64,000 bases of DNA from Adiantum capillus-veneris (lineage: Eukaryota > Streptophyta > Polypodiopsida > Polypodiales > Pteridaceae): contig CM043945.1 of the NCBI GenBank assembly GCA_014529385.2, positions 147,992,241 through 148,056,240 on the forward strand, written 5' to 3'. Under the pieces are notes generated by a model. It did no database searches and had not been told where the DNA came from. It was given only the letters and a program-made list of their open reading frames with translations. Shown here one piece after another: positions 1 through 12,339 of the stretch; the first letter of the stretch is position 1, and the number at the start of each line of letters is the position of its first letter. The position numbers were made by a program, and so were the translations under genes.

Positions 1-1085
1 GTGCAGTATGTGAAGAATTCTCTCATCGGTCACTGCCATATATATACTTGGCTTTCTGGAGAAAATGTGTCTGTTGATGATACCGATGCAGTTGTGAGGA
101 ATGATGTACAATCAGTGGAGAATTTTTGGGCTTGTCTTAACACTTATGGTCTTGCAATTGGCTCATCTATTAACCATACTACAATAGGTTACACGATCTC
201 CAAAGGGACTTATCCTCCAATTGTAACTCAGAGAGGATGCAAACAAATAGAGGAAAGATATATTTTCAGGCTTTTAGGTATTCCAATGGGTTTCAATGTG
301 CCTTTCAACCACATGTGGGAGGGTTACTAGAAAGGTTCAGGATTTTTTTTTCTCTGGTAGAATCACCAACGTAATCTTTCTGCTAGAGTTTTTGTTTACC
401 TGCTCTCTACTTTGTTTTTTTAATCTTCCTGGTACCATTCTCAATATCAACTAAATAAGTTTTTTTCCTCATCAAGAAGATTCCTGTGGGGTGGATTAGA
501 AGAGGTGAATAGAGTACCTAAAGTTTCTTGGAAAGTCTTTTGCAGACCTAAAGAGCAAGGAGGACTAGGCTACTTGAATCTCCAGTAGCTAGCTGCTAAG
601 CTGGCTAGCAAATGGATAATTAGTGCAGCTTCATCCTCTTATTATTTACTAATCAAAAGAAGAAACAATAAATTCCACCTGAACGGTTACAGAGCATGGT
701 CAAATATTTCTCTTCAAGAATTATTAACTTCAAATGCTAACTTCACCCCGTTTGCAGATTTTGGAATGCCTGGAATAGCCAAAAGGCCCACTGGTCTCCT
801 CCAAAATCTTGGAACTACTCTTACTACTTTTGGCTACAAGACTCTACATGGTTTGGATGGTTTGGGCACTCAAAGGATTGAGAGCTCACTAGGAAGGCTC
901 ACAAATGTTTCAAAGTTGGCATGAGGTGCTAGAAGGACATCTACAAGGATGGGGTCTTTCTTTATACAGAAGAACTCATCCAAAGATTCAATATCTCTCA
1001 AGGCTCTGAAACCCTAATAACAGAGAGATGTCACATCTTCATTAATAGACTGCAACAATGTGTTAAGGGACAATATATCTCTACT
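1..1085 (+). pseudogene. LINE (non-LTR retrotransposon) reverse transcriptase, C-terminal remnant
   Basis: The first 330 bases read as the end of a LINE-type reverse transcriptase. A DDT motif is followed by a segment resembling the usual 'ASGL-IN' block and then a 'LGIPMGF' block before MWEGY and a stop. After a frameshifted stretch, about 470-640 encodes FLWGG, then W(K)VFCRPKEQGGLGYLNL, an in-frame stop and AAKLASKW, typical of the region between RT and the terminal zinc-binding domain of plant LINEs. Weaker LINE-like reading continues to about 1085. The 5' part lies outside the window. Several stops and shifts make it a dead copy. In such elements the protein copies RNA into DNA at a nicked target; nothing here can do so. 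The family assignment comes from motifs, not a search. Confidence 0.75.
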
Positions 1086-2211
1086 TCTCATATATGTTTT
1101 CACATATGATACCCGCTCCCTTATTTTTAAGCTTGGGGGATAAATTATTGGGGGCCTACCCCTAACTTATACGCTTATGTAACTCGTAAAAAAACCCCCC
1201 TCCCATGCACTTACTTGGTGCGGTAAGTTATCCATGGTGAATCCCCCGGGCTTGAGGAATGCAATTTTATGGATGTACCCTTATGGAAATGCCTAAGGGG
1301 AACACACTTATGACATATCTAGCTGAAGAGAAACAAAGCCCAGAATATTTAAGTACATTCTCCATCTGCAGTTCCTTTGTCTATTGGTTTTAGAGGCATC
1401 ATGAAGGATGCCCTTGGTATGGTTACAAAAGCTTCAAGCTTGGAGGTTACAGAGATTCATAAGATTACTAGATGGCAAGGATGGAGGCAAATTGTTTTCT
1501 CTCTGTATGAGCCCTCATGATTATATTTGATTCACAGATATCTGTCAACCTTATGTAACCCCTTAAATCTGGTTTTTCCCTTGGTTTGTTTTCTCACAGA
1601 CTGGATATACCTTGTCCTTCCTTAGGGGAATTTGTAACTTCTTTACTTTCTTAATTTATTGCAGTTTAGTTTTTAAAAAAAACTTTAGCTAAAGTGGAGT
1701 GGTAGTACTAGTGTAGTTTTCCAAAAAGTATCTAGGAAAACGCTCCAGTCTTGACTCTCCTACACATATACAAGATGTAACGCCACATGACATAATTGGT
1801 AGGGAAAAGGGATCCCTCACTAAGTGCCCAACAAATTTAAGAAGAATATTAACTACACTAGCTGTGCTTGGTGACATATCATACATGGAGCAGAGCGACA
1901 GGCCATTGTGAAAGGGTGCGCTCATGAGCCTTCAGTGCAATCCCACCTGGAAATAAGGAAGCTGTTGCACAGGCCTCTTTGCACACACAAGCTTCTCCTA
2001 TATAGGGAAATCAATCTCTCATCCTCAAATTTCTCCCTTAAACCATCCTACTGTGTACAAATTCCTACTACTACGCATTTGATCCCACGGCTTGCCACAT
2101 CAAGTTCTTCTCCCGCTACAACTAATTTTGAGTTGCATGTGTGCACCCTTTAAGGAGAAAAACTGCAATATTTGGGCTAGATTCCATGCTTGCCTGAAGA
2201 AAATTGGAAAA
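1086..2211. other. No recognisable gene; possible LINE 3' tail
   Basis: No coding similarity is visible. A T-rich stretch followed by eight A residues near 1673-1683 could be the 3' end of the LINE remnant upstream, but the matching target-site duplication would lie left of the window. A CTATATAG motif near 1999-2006 resembles a TATA element, but no gene can be tied to it. Confidence 0.35.
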
Positions 2212-3538
<1,327 letters not shown>

Positions 3539-3807
3539 AACAAAGACTCGTCAAACCGAGAGGGAATAAAATTTGTTCAAATTTTTTATCCAAAAGTACT
3601 AAAATATAAAATCCTGAGAGAAGATATTTATGTCTTCCTTTCAGAAAATGCTCACATAACTTGGTTGTATAAAGCTCTCAATTGTAAATGAAAAACCATA
3701 GTCCTAGTTTTAGTGCACCTAAGTTTTAAGGTCAAAATTCAGGCATTTTGGTTATAAATATCAAGAAAGAACTTAGATTTAAGAGTAACTACCATTGCCT
3801 TCATCAG

Positions 3808-4422
3808 ATGTTGGTAAGATGGAAGTGAGACTAGTGAAGAGGTTGGGACAAAGTGGGGAGGTGGCTAAAGAGAAGGACAACCCAATAGTGGAGATGCAAG
3901 AGGAATCAATAGCGTCGGTCGTCCCTATACTAAGCTAAGTATGGAGAATCAGACTGAGGAGAAGCAGAACAAACCGCAGCCGATGGATAACTTGGTCATT
4001 GAATCAGGATTATCAAGTATATCTAGCCAATGTGAGTTGAATGCAAGTGAAAGGTAGGGCATAAAAATTGACCTATTCATTCATCTGTTGGAGGTCAAGA
4101 GTATCAAGACAAACATTGTCAACTTGTGTAAGCAAAAGGCGAAGACAAGATGATGCTTCTGACTTTTCTTACCCTATCTTGATGGTCAAGGGGTGGGTTA
4201 TGGCAGGGCCTTCTCCTTGGTGGCCACCTCTAGTCAGTATGTGTCTCCCGATGTTGTTTATGGTCTGAGAATGGCTCCCTTTATCAACTGATGTACGAGG
4301 TGATCCTTTGGATTGGTGGTTGCTAGTCGTCATGGCTCGTCTGGAGCATGGCCTTCATTGTAACTTTTTTTTCTGGTTAATATATAAATATACTCACTAT
4401 TGTGAGTTGGGTTTTTAAAAAA
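3808..4422 (+). mobile_element. 5'-truncated retroposed insert with poly(A) and 27-bp TSD
   Basis: A 27-bp sequence beginning AAGAGTAACTACCATTGC occurs at 3781-3807 and again at 4423-4449 with two C/T differences. The intervening 615 bases end in a T-rich stretch and a run of eight A. Long variable TSDs plus a 3' A tail are the signature of target-primed reverse transcription by a LINE. The insert has only broken frames and no clear RT motifs, so it is either a severely 5'-truncated LINE (3' UTR plus C-terminal remnant) or another RNA copied by LINE machinery. Confidence 0.75.
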
Positions 4423-4449
4423 AAGAGTAACTACCATTGCTTTCATTAG

Positions 4450-4874
4450 TTAGACCTTAAAAATCAAGGCGAAGAAAACTTGTATTTTCTCGGTAATGGT
4501 TTTAAGCTAAGAGATTGTATGTAGATCTACAAGGATTCCCATTATGCAACCACTATTTTTAGATGTGAACAACTCACATCGAAAAATCATGGACTTTGTA
4601 AGCAATCAATAGTACATCGGCTAATAGGAGGGCCGCCCTATCATAGAAGGTATTCTTAACATCTAAGACTTAACATCTCCACAAGTCATTCAAGAAGGAG
4701 ACAATATTCAAGCTATGATGCTACTATGTCCCAAACATTGTGCAAAGGACATGAAGATGTAATACTTAAGAGAATTACATATCCCCAACTCAATTGTGCA
4801 CTTAATAATTTTGTAAATCATCGAGTGATTCAGATAACCAAAGATAACCAAAGATAATAAAGATGGTTTGTGTT
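4450..4874. other. No recognisable feature
   Basis: AT-rich sequence with stops in all frames. No repeat ends, RNA genes or protein similarity were recognised. Confidence 0.4.
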
Positions 4875-5048
4875 GATTCAGATAACCAAAGATATAAAGA
4901 TGGTTTGTGTTGCATTAGAGCAGTCATCTATAACAGGTGTCATCGTACAATAAAGAGTAGAGATTCAGATAACCAAAGATATAAAGATGGTTTGTGTTGC
5001 ATTAGAGCAATCATCTATAACAGGTGTCATCGTACAATAAAGTTAGGT
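4875..5048. repeat. Two-copy tandem repeat, 87-bp unit
   Basis: The block beginning GATTCAGATAACCAAAG at 4875 recurs at 4962 and is nearly identical through the end of each unit (CATCGTACAATAAAG). A shorter partial unit lies just upstream (about 4828-4870). The short frame across it only reflects the repeat. Confidence 0.85.
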
Positions 5049-5585
5049 ATGGGAAAATAAAGTGTATTACAATTTATATCATATGGTTTAGATTTTATGG
5101 TGTGTTTCTTTGTAACTCCTATGAAATATTTCATATCATACGATGTATTGCAATTTATATCGAATGGTATAGATTTGTATGGTCTATTTATTTTTAGCTC
5201 TTTAAGAAATATTTTATATCGTATGGTGTGTTTCCATGTAGTCATACATTACTCATATAGTGCAGTCATAGATCTAGACTTCAATGTGGCTCTAGCGAGA
5301 CATTAACAAAAACTAGCGGTGGGAGCAGAAGGGCCATTCAATGCACTAGTGTTAAACTAGGGCGAAAAAGTGAATTTGGGTAGCACCCACCCCTTGATCT
5401 TGCTCAACTTGAACCCGGACCTTGCTCTTGGAAGCCTTGTGATATAATCGTTATTCATCTACGTAGAATTGTCGAGACTATATCTAAACTAACATAATAT
5501 GGCAAAAAGGGGAGCCCTTTACATGTCAAAATCTGCCACATGAAGGCTAAACTCCAAAACTTAGAGAAGCCCTTATGCACGTGAT
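5049..5585. other. AT-rich spacer with degenerate internal repeats
   Basis: The phrase 'TATATC-TATGGT-TAGATTT-TATGGT' recurs loosely about every 60 bases between 5070 and 5250, suggesting a decayed tandem array. No gene is recognised. The right edge is the solo LTR starting at 5586. Confidence 0.4.
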
Positions 5586-6392
5586 TGTTAAGTATGGAGC
5601 CTAATTTACCCTTGTAATTTTTTGTGGTAAAAGCGCACATTTGTAAGGCCCCCATTATGAGGAGAAGCCATCGTGCGTGAAGAAAAATCACTCACCGAAA
5701 ACCAAAATTTTCACGGACAAGAATCAGGGGCAACTTTAAAGGCCTCGGGGGCGGAGGCCCCTGAGACTTTTTTTCCGCCGAAATATTCTTTTTCGCCGGA
5801 ATATTATGGCCGGACGGCGGCCGGAAAGTGGTCGGAAAACAACCGGTCGGTTGGCCGGTGGCCGGTAGTCAATGGCCGATGGCCGGTGGTCGGAAGTCAA
5901 TGGCCGATGGCCGGTGGCCGAATTCAATGGCCGGTGGCCGAATTCAAAAGCGGACTTGTCTTCTCAAGGGCAGCCACACATGGGCAGATTGGAGGGTCCG
6001 ATTTGTACTTATTCGCACAAGAGCGGCTACACATGGCTGTCTCTCATAAGAGAGGGCAGCCCTTTTGGACTATAAAAGGAGGCCATTTCTACACACATTT
6101 CATAGTGTGAAGTTGATGCAACAAGGTGAGTGTGAGGTGGTGAGAGTGAAGCAAGGCGGGAGCTCCATTAAGAGTATAATCCCTTTGTAAACTACTTCTT
6201 GTTTTGAAGTACTAAAGCCATTGAGTGGCTGCTTTCCCGTGGACGTAGCCCACATTGGGTGAACCACGTATATCGTGTGTACTCTCTCTCTCTCTCTCTC
6301 TCTCTACTCTATAATCTCGTGTATATAAATCTATCTCTCTCCATTAAGTAATCTACTCAATTATCTATTTAGCTACGTCTTATTTCCTAACA
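5586..6392 (+). repeat. Solo LTR of the copia A/B family (plus orientation)
   Basis: The sequence runs from TGTTAAGTATGGAGCC to TACGTCTTATTTCCTAACA and is the reverse complement of the LTRs of copia elements A and B. No internal region follows, so it is a solo LTR, normally left by recombination between the two LTRs of one element. Flanking pentamers GTGAT and ATGAT differ at one base and are a plausible TSD. A TATA box (TATAAAAG, 6071-6078) marks the promoter. A minisatellite of GGCCGGTGGCC and AATTCAATGG motifs (about 5810-5950) and a short CT array near 6280-6304 lie inside. Confidence 0.9.
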
Positions 6393-7950
6393 ATGATAAA
6401 GAGGGAGAGAGAAAGAGAGAGAGGCCGCCGAAGGCGGCCGACCGAACTAGCCCACTTGGTGTCATAGATGGGATACATAGCAAGGCAGATTGGGAGATTT
6501 GGAAAAAAATTGTGAGCTCGAAACCGAATTTGTAAATTCAAGATGTCAGATTAATGGCGCCAATATCGCCCGCGGCCCTCAAACCTTGATCCCCTCCCAC
6601 ACATGCCCATTTCAAATAGCGACGAAGCATGCAGACAGCTTTGTGACACACATTGAGCTTCAGCCCTGGGGTTACAAGGAAATTTTCCTCCACTTGCACC
6701 CTCAAACCAAGAGGTCACCCGCCTATACCAAACCAGCATTGCAACACCTAGGCGTGTTGAACCACTTGGCTTTCTTCTCTGCCAACTGCAATGGGATCTG
6801 GTTAAAGCATTACCTCAATTATGGTGCTTTAAAAAGCTCTCTTAATATAGGTAACCCTTGAAAAGCATACAAAACAAACATCAATACATGCCAATGTGCT
6901 CATGCAACTTCACCATGTCATTCATACTTGATACCACCTTGCAACCCAAATGAGCCTACAATATGTAGTAAATTCAACACAGACTTACAATAGTGTTTAA
7001 ACTCCTATGGAGACACCTACAAAATGCACCTAATTCAACCTTATTTCATTAACTAAGCTGGCGTTGCTCTCTTGCCAAAAATCATCACAGAAAGTGTTCT
7101 AGAAAACTCTTTGATTCTCCTGAATAATGATCGAATTGAAATGGCCCAAAACGTAAAGGCAGACTTGTGCTTGCAAAAATTGGTATGAACATCTAGAATA
7201 AGCAAAGGTTTCAGAGAAGCCATGCATAACCAGAGACAACATACTCCACTGACATAATGAGCCAAAAAATAGAGCAATGGCCATGCAGAGCTCTGAAGGG
7301 ACATGTCTAAAATTCACACATATTATTACCATACATGAGAATTAGGTATATTCTAAATTTGTATGTCATAAGAAGAGATCACACATGCCCAAGCAAGCCA
7401 TCAATCACCATGAGGTGTCAACAAGAAAAAGGAACCAGTTAGACACAAATTCAGCTGTATGGTTGTAATTACGAGAACAGTGGTTACTAAGGTTATACCC
7501 CTGTAGCAACACACCATGACAATGCATGTCTAGGCTCATATAACACCAGTATGAAATAAAAGATCCTTACACCCACGCGTTTAGAAAACCTACTACTCAG
7601 CACAAGATGAGGATGCGATAAAGTACACTAATGCCAGCATTTTTGCAGAAACAAAAAAATGCTCTAAACAAGGTAAATTTCAGTAATATGAAGAACTTTC
7701 GTAGTTTCTTGCCATAATAGTCTTGCCATTATTTTTGCTAACACTGAAAACCAAGGATCAAAGATGTGTTAAACCAAGGCTTAACACATCTAGAGGTGTA
7801 CAATGCCCACCACATTAGATACATATAGTATGAGCAAGTCCATAATACAGGTAAAATATGAGTACATAATGGTTAGAAAAGTAAATAGGAATTTCCAAAC
7901 TTAACAGGCAATAAGAAGATGTATGCATGACCTATGTATAGCCTCATTGA
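6393..7950. other. No recognisable gene; possible intron or 3' sequence of a ZF-HD remnant
   Basis: Apart from a GA-rich and GGCCGCC-rich start, this sequence shows stops in all frames and no repeat ends. It lies on the 3' side of the minus-strand ZF-HD exon and could be its intron or 3' flank, but nothing in it supports a specific exon. Confidence 0.35.
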
Positions 7951-7960
7951 GCTCACATAC

Positions 7961-8139
7961 CCTTGGTACCATTGTTCTTGTTGTTGTGCATCCACACCTT
8001 AAATACACTTCGCTTTACACTAATTTCATCACATAACTGTTGAACTATGGCAGCATTTTTCTTGACAATCCTCCATCTAAGATACTTTGTGCAACGGAGA
8101 ACGTTCTCTCTTAGAAAGCTTTGTCCTGTATGTCCGCTT
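7961..8139 (-). pseudogene. ZF-HD (zinc-finger homeodomain) family homeodomain, frameshifted exon remnant
   Basis: On the minus strand, bases 8139 to about 8105 encode [12 protein letters not shown], the start of a ZF-HD-type homeodomain. After a one-frame shift the sequence continues to [31 protein letters not shown], which matches the recognition-helix end of plant ZHD transcription factors (consensus [19 protein letters not shown]). Such proteins bind DNA in the nucleus. The reading frame stops soon after NNKNN, but a canonical donor (GTATGTG, minus strand 7960 down to 7954) follows, so the exon may have been spliced. No ZF-HD zinc finger was found nearby, and the frameshift inside the domain argues for a gene fragment or pseudogene. 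ZHD genes are often intronless, which makes a donor here notable. Confidence 0.72.
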
Positions 8140-8889
8140 GCTAGATACTGAATCATAAAGCAAGTCTGCATCATCTCCATATGCAAAAGGGCTCCTTGGC
8201 AAGTTCACTTGAGAATGTAAAACAATATATCTGGAAGTAGGAATAGAGAGCAATCCAAGAGTGGTGGACCAATAACCCCTTTAAAATTCATGGGCACATT
8301 GTGATGCTTATAAGTGCAGAAATGCTCCCCCTACACGTCTTGGTAACGAAAATTGCAGTGGCAACCACATACAAGGTATATGAGGGAATCAAAACCATCG
8401 GCACCACAAACAAGAAACTCACCACACGCAAGCCCACCAAGACTGGACATTGGTACTGAGGATACTAACCTATGCTTGATAAGTGACCCCCAACATTACT
8501 TATGTGTGGATTAAAGGTAATCGGGAAACACTAAATAAAGTTGCACAAACAAGAAGGTAGATAGAACGGCAGAAAATGTAAGCAGTGAGATCGATGAGAT
8601 AGCCAACACTGACCAAGCACTAGTCTCAAGGAGAGGAAGCATGTAGAGCCTGACATCTTTGTCATTCACAAACTATGACAAGACATAGCTAGCCTCCTTT
8701 CACACAAAAACTATAGGTATCTCAATGCCATCCATGGACCACACACCAAAAGCAATACTCATATCTCCGAATGTAGGTAGAAATTGCCAGTAGATCACTT
8801 AAGGATGCCCTAGAGAAAGAAAAACGCCACCAGCCTACCATTCTGCCCAATTAAATCAATCCACATCAATAATGAATGAATGGAAGCCA
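8140..8889. other. No recognisable feature
   Basis: No coding similarity, RNA gene or repeat terminus was recognised. It lies upstream of the ZF-HD remnant on that gene's strand and could contain its 5' part, but no homology supports this. Confidence 0.35.
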
Positions 8890-10468
8890 CCTGCTTGGTC
8901 CAAAAATTGGACCAAACGCTAAGGCTATTGCATGGCAGGCTTAGGTCATCTAAGTCTTTAACCCTCTATTGATGGTAGCATTTTTTCAAGCAAGGTCCTA
9001 ATTATCTAATCGAACACTCCTCTAGCATTTTTCATGTGAATCAACACCTCTTTGATATGAACCCTAGTATCCTTCATACACTGGTAAGTGGGTTCTATAC
9101 CTAGCATCTATAGAGGGTAGTGGAAAAGGATCCTTTATTGTCTGAGTATTCAATTTCTTATATAGTCCACACACACCCTCAGTTTCACATTATTTTTAGG
9201 AACTACCAATATTGGAAACAACCATTCACTGCTTCCTACTTATGTAATGAACCCTACCTATAGAAGATTGTATATCTCCCCCTTCACTTTGTTGGCATAA
9301 TTGGGGTTCATCCTGTACCTCTGTAATTTGACTGGTCTAGCATCTAGTTTCAATGGTATCCTATACTGACACACTTCTAGATCCACTCCTTTAGGTCAGT
9401 ACGTTCCCAAGCAAACACACCTTTGTATTTTTGGAGCAGTGCCTTTTCTTTCTCGTTGATTTTTGGCTTCAAATGCTTATTGATTTTAATCATTCTAGGG
9501 TTTTCTTTGAGGTCAAGAATAAACTCTTCAACTTATTGATCATTTAGGAGTAACTAGTTTGGGTCTCCTCCCTTTTTTTAGCCATTGACTCAACTTCCTT
9601 CTCAGTTCGACCATAATTTCATTATGTTTAGCAATTTAGGCTTCGTTTTGCAAAATCTCCTCTACCCCTATGCCTGCCCATACCCTGCCAGTACTCCTTG
9701 AACTGGGAATCACATAGTTAAAACCAGCTCCCAAAATGGCTGACACCATCAGGGATCTTCTCGATGATAACACCCTTGCTTCTGGTAACTATGCTGATTG
9801 CAACTGGCTCTGGTGCCTTTTGGTTTTGGAGCATTTGGATATTGGGCTATAAAATGACCATACGATTTTTATGTATCAGTTGAAGCTTCATTTTGCAAAA
9901 TCTCCTCTACCCCCACCTCTACCCCTATCAGTACTCCCCTGGTACCTACCCCTACCAGTACCAGTACCTCCAATACCTATGTTGACTTCATTATCTTTGG
10001 ACCCACTGGCTCCATCTTCCTTGATTGCTTCACAATTTGTTAGTGAAATAATTGATATATCCTTTTACTTCTTAAAATGGTACATTTGTTCCATACGTGA
10101 CTATTGGCTTTATAGTCATTAGACCTATAATCTCTTGACCTACAGTTTGAGCACCAAATCTCCATCTTCTTTATTAATGGTCTCGTGTTGGAAATTTCAA
10201 CAATCTGTTTTGACATTTCCTCTAGTTTCCTAGTCCACAATCCTTTTTTCTTTCCTTAGCCTTTGTCATTTGACTCACTTTTAGATGAACTGGAACTGGT
10301 ACTGGATTTTGATTTTTCAATCGAAGACTAGTTATATGAAATGCTTTTTCTTGTGCCATTTATCCTTCTTGGCAAGTTGGTTTAGTTATAGTGCCCTTTG
10401 CACCAAATCATTTAACTTTTTGGTTGGTGTTGGAACCTCCTGGTCCATGAAATTTTTACTTATACACC
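8890..10468 (-). pseudogene. Gypsy element 'G': degraded gag-pol remnant
   Basis: The minus strand between about 9490 and 9130 reads KYKGVFAWERTDLK, then ARPVKLQRYRMNPNYA, an in-frame stop, then WLFPILVVPK and LRVCVDYI. These are in order the tether and first fingers motifs of a Ty3/gypsy reverse transcriptase (usual forms RRYRMNP and SPIVVVPKK-GK-RVCVDY). Further upstream on the same strand, near 10153-10110, IWCSNCRSRDYRSND looks like a decayed Cys-rich gag knuckle. Stops and shifts are frequent. The catalytic part of RT (8890-9130) is barely readable. The chromovirus LTR at 10469 truncates it. The RYRMNP type resembles the element F lineage more than C or D, but this is only an impression from motifs. 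Confidence 0.65.
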
Positions 10469-11967
10469 TGTAAAATATAATACCTGACCAACCTTAATGG
10501 TTTTCTCATATAAAATTGATCATTTAATGTGGGAGAATGAACGGGCACAAGGGTTAGAATATAGACATGTGCTCATGGATCTATCTCAACACGGGGCCAA
10601 GGTTAAAGGGTCCAAATGAGAGATGGTATATCAAAGAGAAATGCTAGCTAAAGGAGCTTAAAGACCTTAGGGTTAGCTTCATTAAAGACCTCCAAAGGTT
10701 AGTGTTAAAAGTCCTTAGACAATAGGCAAGCTAGGGCTGTTCTTGAGGTTCTTGTCGTGCTTGCTGACTAAGGTGCTTGAGGTGCTTAATGACTAAGGTG
10801 CTAAGGTGCTCCATGACTAAGGTGCTTGAGGGGCTTAAGTTGTTCCGAAAGTCAATAAAAATCCCTAATCATGGGGGGGGTGAGCCCTTATTGTAGGGGC
10901 ATAACAGATAGCACACACACCCTCACACAGATAATGCCTTGTCTAAAGAAGCAACAAGGACACATGTCAAGTTCCTCTTCATATTGCCCTCATAAGGTGC
11001 CTAAAGCCTATTGGTTGGCCTCTGGGGTCCAATGGTAATTTAGCTAATTTAATTAATCGTTTATGCATTTATCAAGTCCTCTCTCTCAAAGGGGAAAGGG
11101 GGACACTTGTTCCAAGGCTAGCATAGTTGCTCGATATACACTATGCATGTGATTAGCTAGGCTTGTAGGCGTCCAATTAGATTCCAACATGAGATACAAG
11201 GGGGGGGGGGGGGGGGGGGGGGGGGGGTTGACAAAAAGCAAGCTAGAAGTGTGCTAGGGGGTATACTCTCTCACACACACACTCACATCCTCATTCTAGC
11301 TTGGAAAAGTGCAAGAGCTCCATCTCCTTCTGCAAGCTTGTTGAGAAGTTTAGAGCCTAGACCAACACTCTAGGCTATGGAATGCAAATCCAACCAAGAG
11401 CCATGCTTCAATGCTTAAGCTTGCCATCTTCTCCATCTTCATTATTATGCTATTATGCTATGCTAAGCAAGAAGAGTGATGATAAGTGAGGAACTATTTC
11501 TTTCTCTTATGAATGTTTCTACTTCCTCTTTCCTACCCTCATTCCCTACTAGCTCTATCCACCTTCGAAGGTGTTTGAGGCCTTGGGGCTGAGGCCGGGG
11601 ATGGTTAATGCTTTTACAAAGTTTATGTTATGCTTGTGATGCATGAAGATTTCCATCTTCATTGCATCACCTAGGTCACAAGAAACACAAATATTGTATT
11701 GTACCAAGTCTCTCTTTATGGGAGAATCTATAATACAAAAGCCTATTGGAGCCAGCTCCACATAAATCCAGTCCTCAATTGTTTTCATGTTCTCCAATAT
11801 TCTCTCTTGCAAAAGTATTTTTCATGCCAAGTAAAATAAATATAATGGTTGTGTTGCTACCGCTAATTAAGTTCACCCTCTATGCTCTCAAAGTAGTCTC
11901 ATAAAACTGCTCACTATAATTCTCTTAATTCCATTATTCTCAATGTTCATAGGCCATTTCCATTACA
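10469..11967 (+). repeat. Chromovirus LTR (D/E family), plus orientation, 1.5 kb
   Basis: The sequence starts TGTAAAATATAATACC and ends CCATTTCCATTACA. It matches the LTR at 30617-32181 in the same orientation and the split LTR at 12340-13408 plus 20645-21105 in reverse. A Met-type primer site follows directly, so this was a 5' LTR, though its body is missing. It contains a minisatellite-like run of 'GACTAAGGTGCTTGAGGTGC' units (about 10740-10840) and an unbroken tract of 28 G (11200-11227). Short frames near 11555-11812 are LTR sequence, not genes. Confidence 0.85.
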
Positions 11968-12339
11968 TTGGTTTTAGAGCTATTGGTTTCTCTTTCCTTG
12001 CTTAAGAAGAGAGGTCCTTAAGTTGTCCATGAAAGGTTGGACCTCTTCATTGCAATAGGGTAAGTGGGAGGGGGATCTATTATCTTGGTTGAAAAGGACC
12101 TAGTTTGAGGTACACCGTTGGGAACTATATTCTTAATAATGTTGTCTCTTGGGGCTTGCCGTCGGCTTAAACATTATTGAGCTACTAGTAGGATCAACAA
12201 GAACCATAATCAACCGAGTAATGTTCGACCCTCTCCACTAGTCTTTGCAATCAACGGTGTCTAAACCACGGGTGTGGTTGCTTGGAGAACCAATTTTCTA
12301 AGGTAAAGAAGAGTAGAGGCTAAGGTTTTTGAGAGTACC
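11968..12339 (+). other. Primer-binding site and truncated leader behind the 10.5-12.0 kb LTR
   Basis: Immediately after the LTR the sequence TTGGTTTTAGAGCTA resembles the plant retroelement primer site TTGGTATCAGAGC, which pairs with initiator Met tRNA. About 350 bases of leader-like sequence follow with no gag frame before an inverted LTR of the same family begins. Confidence 0.55.

Noticed and set aside
5673-6110. 145-residue open frame and its shifted companions in the solo LTR
   Set aside because: The same frames recur, with varying breaks, in every LTR of the copia A/B family (for example 13726-14106, 37601-37912). They reflect the GGCC minisatellite, not a gene.
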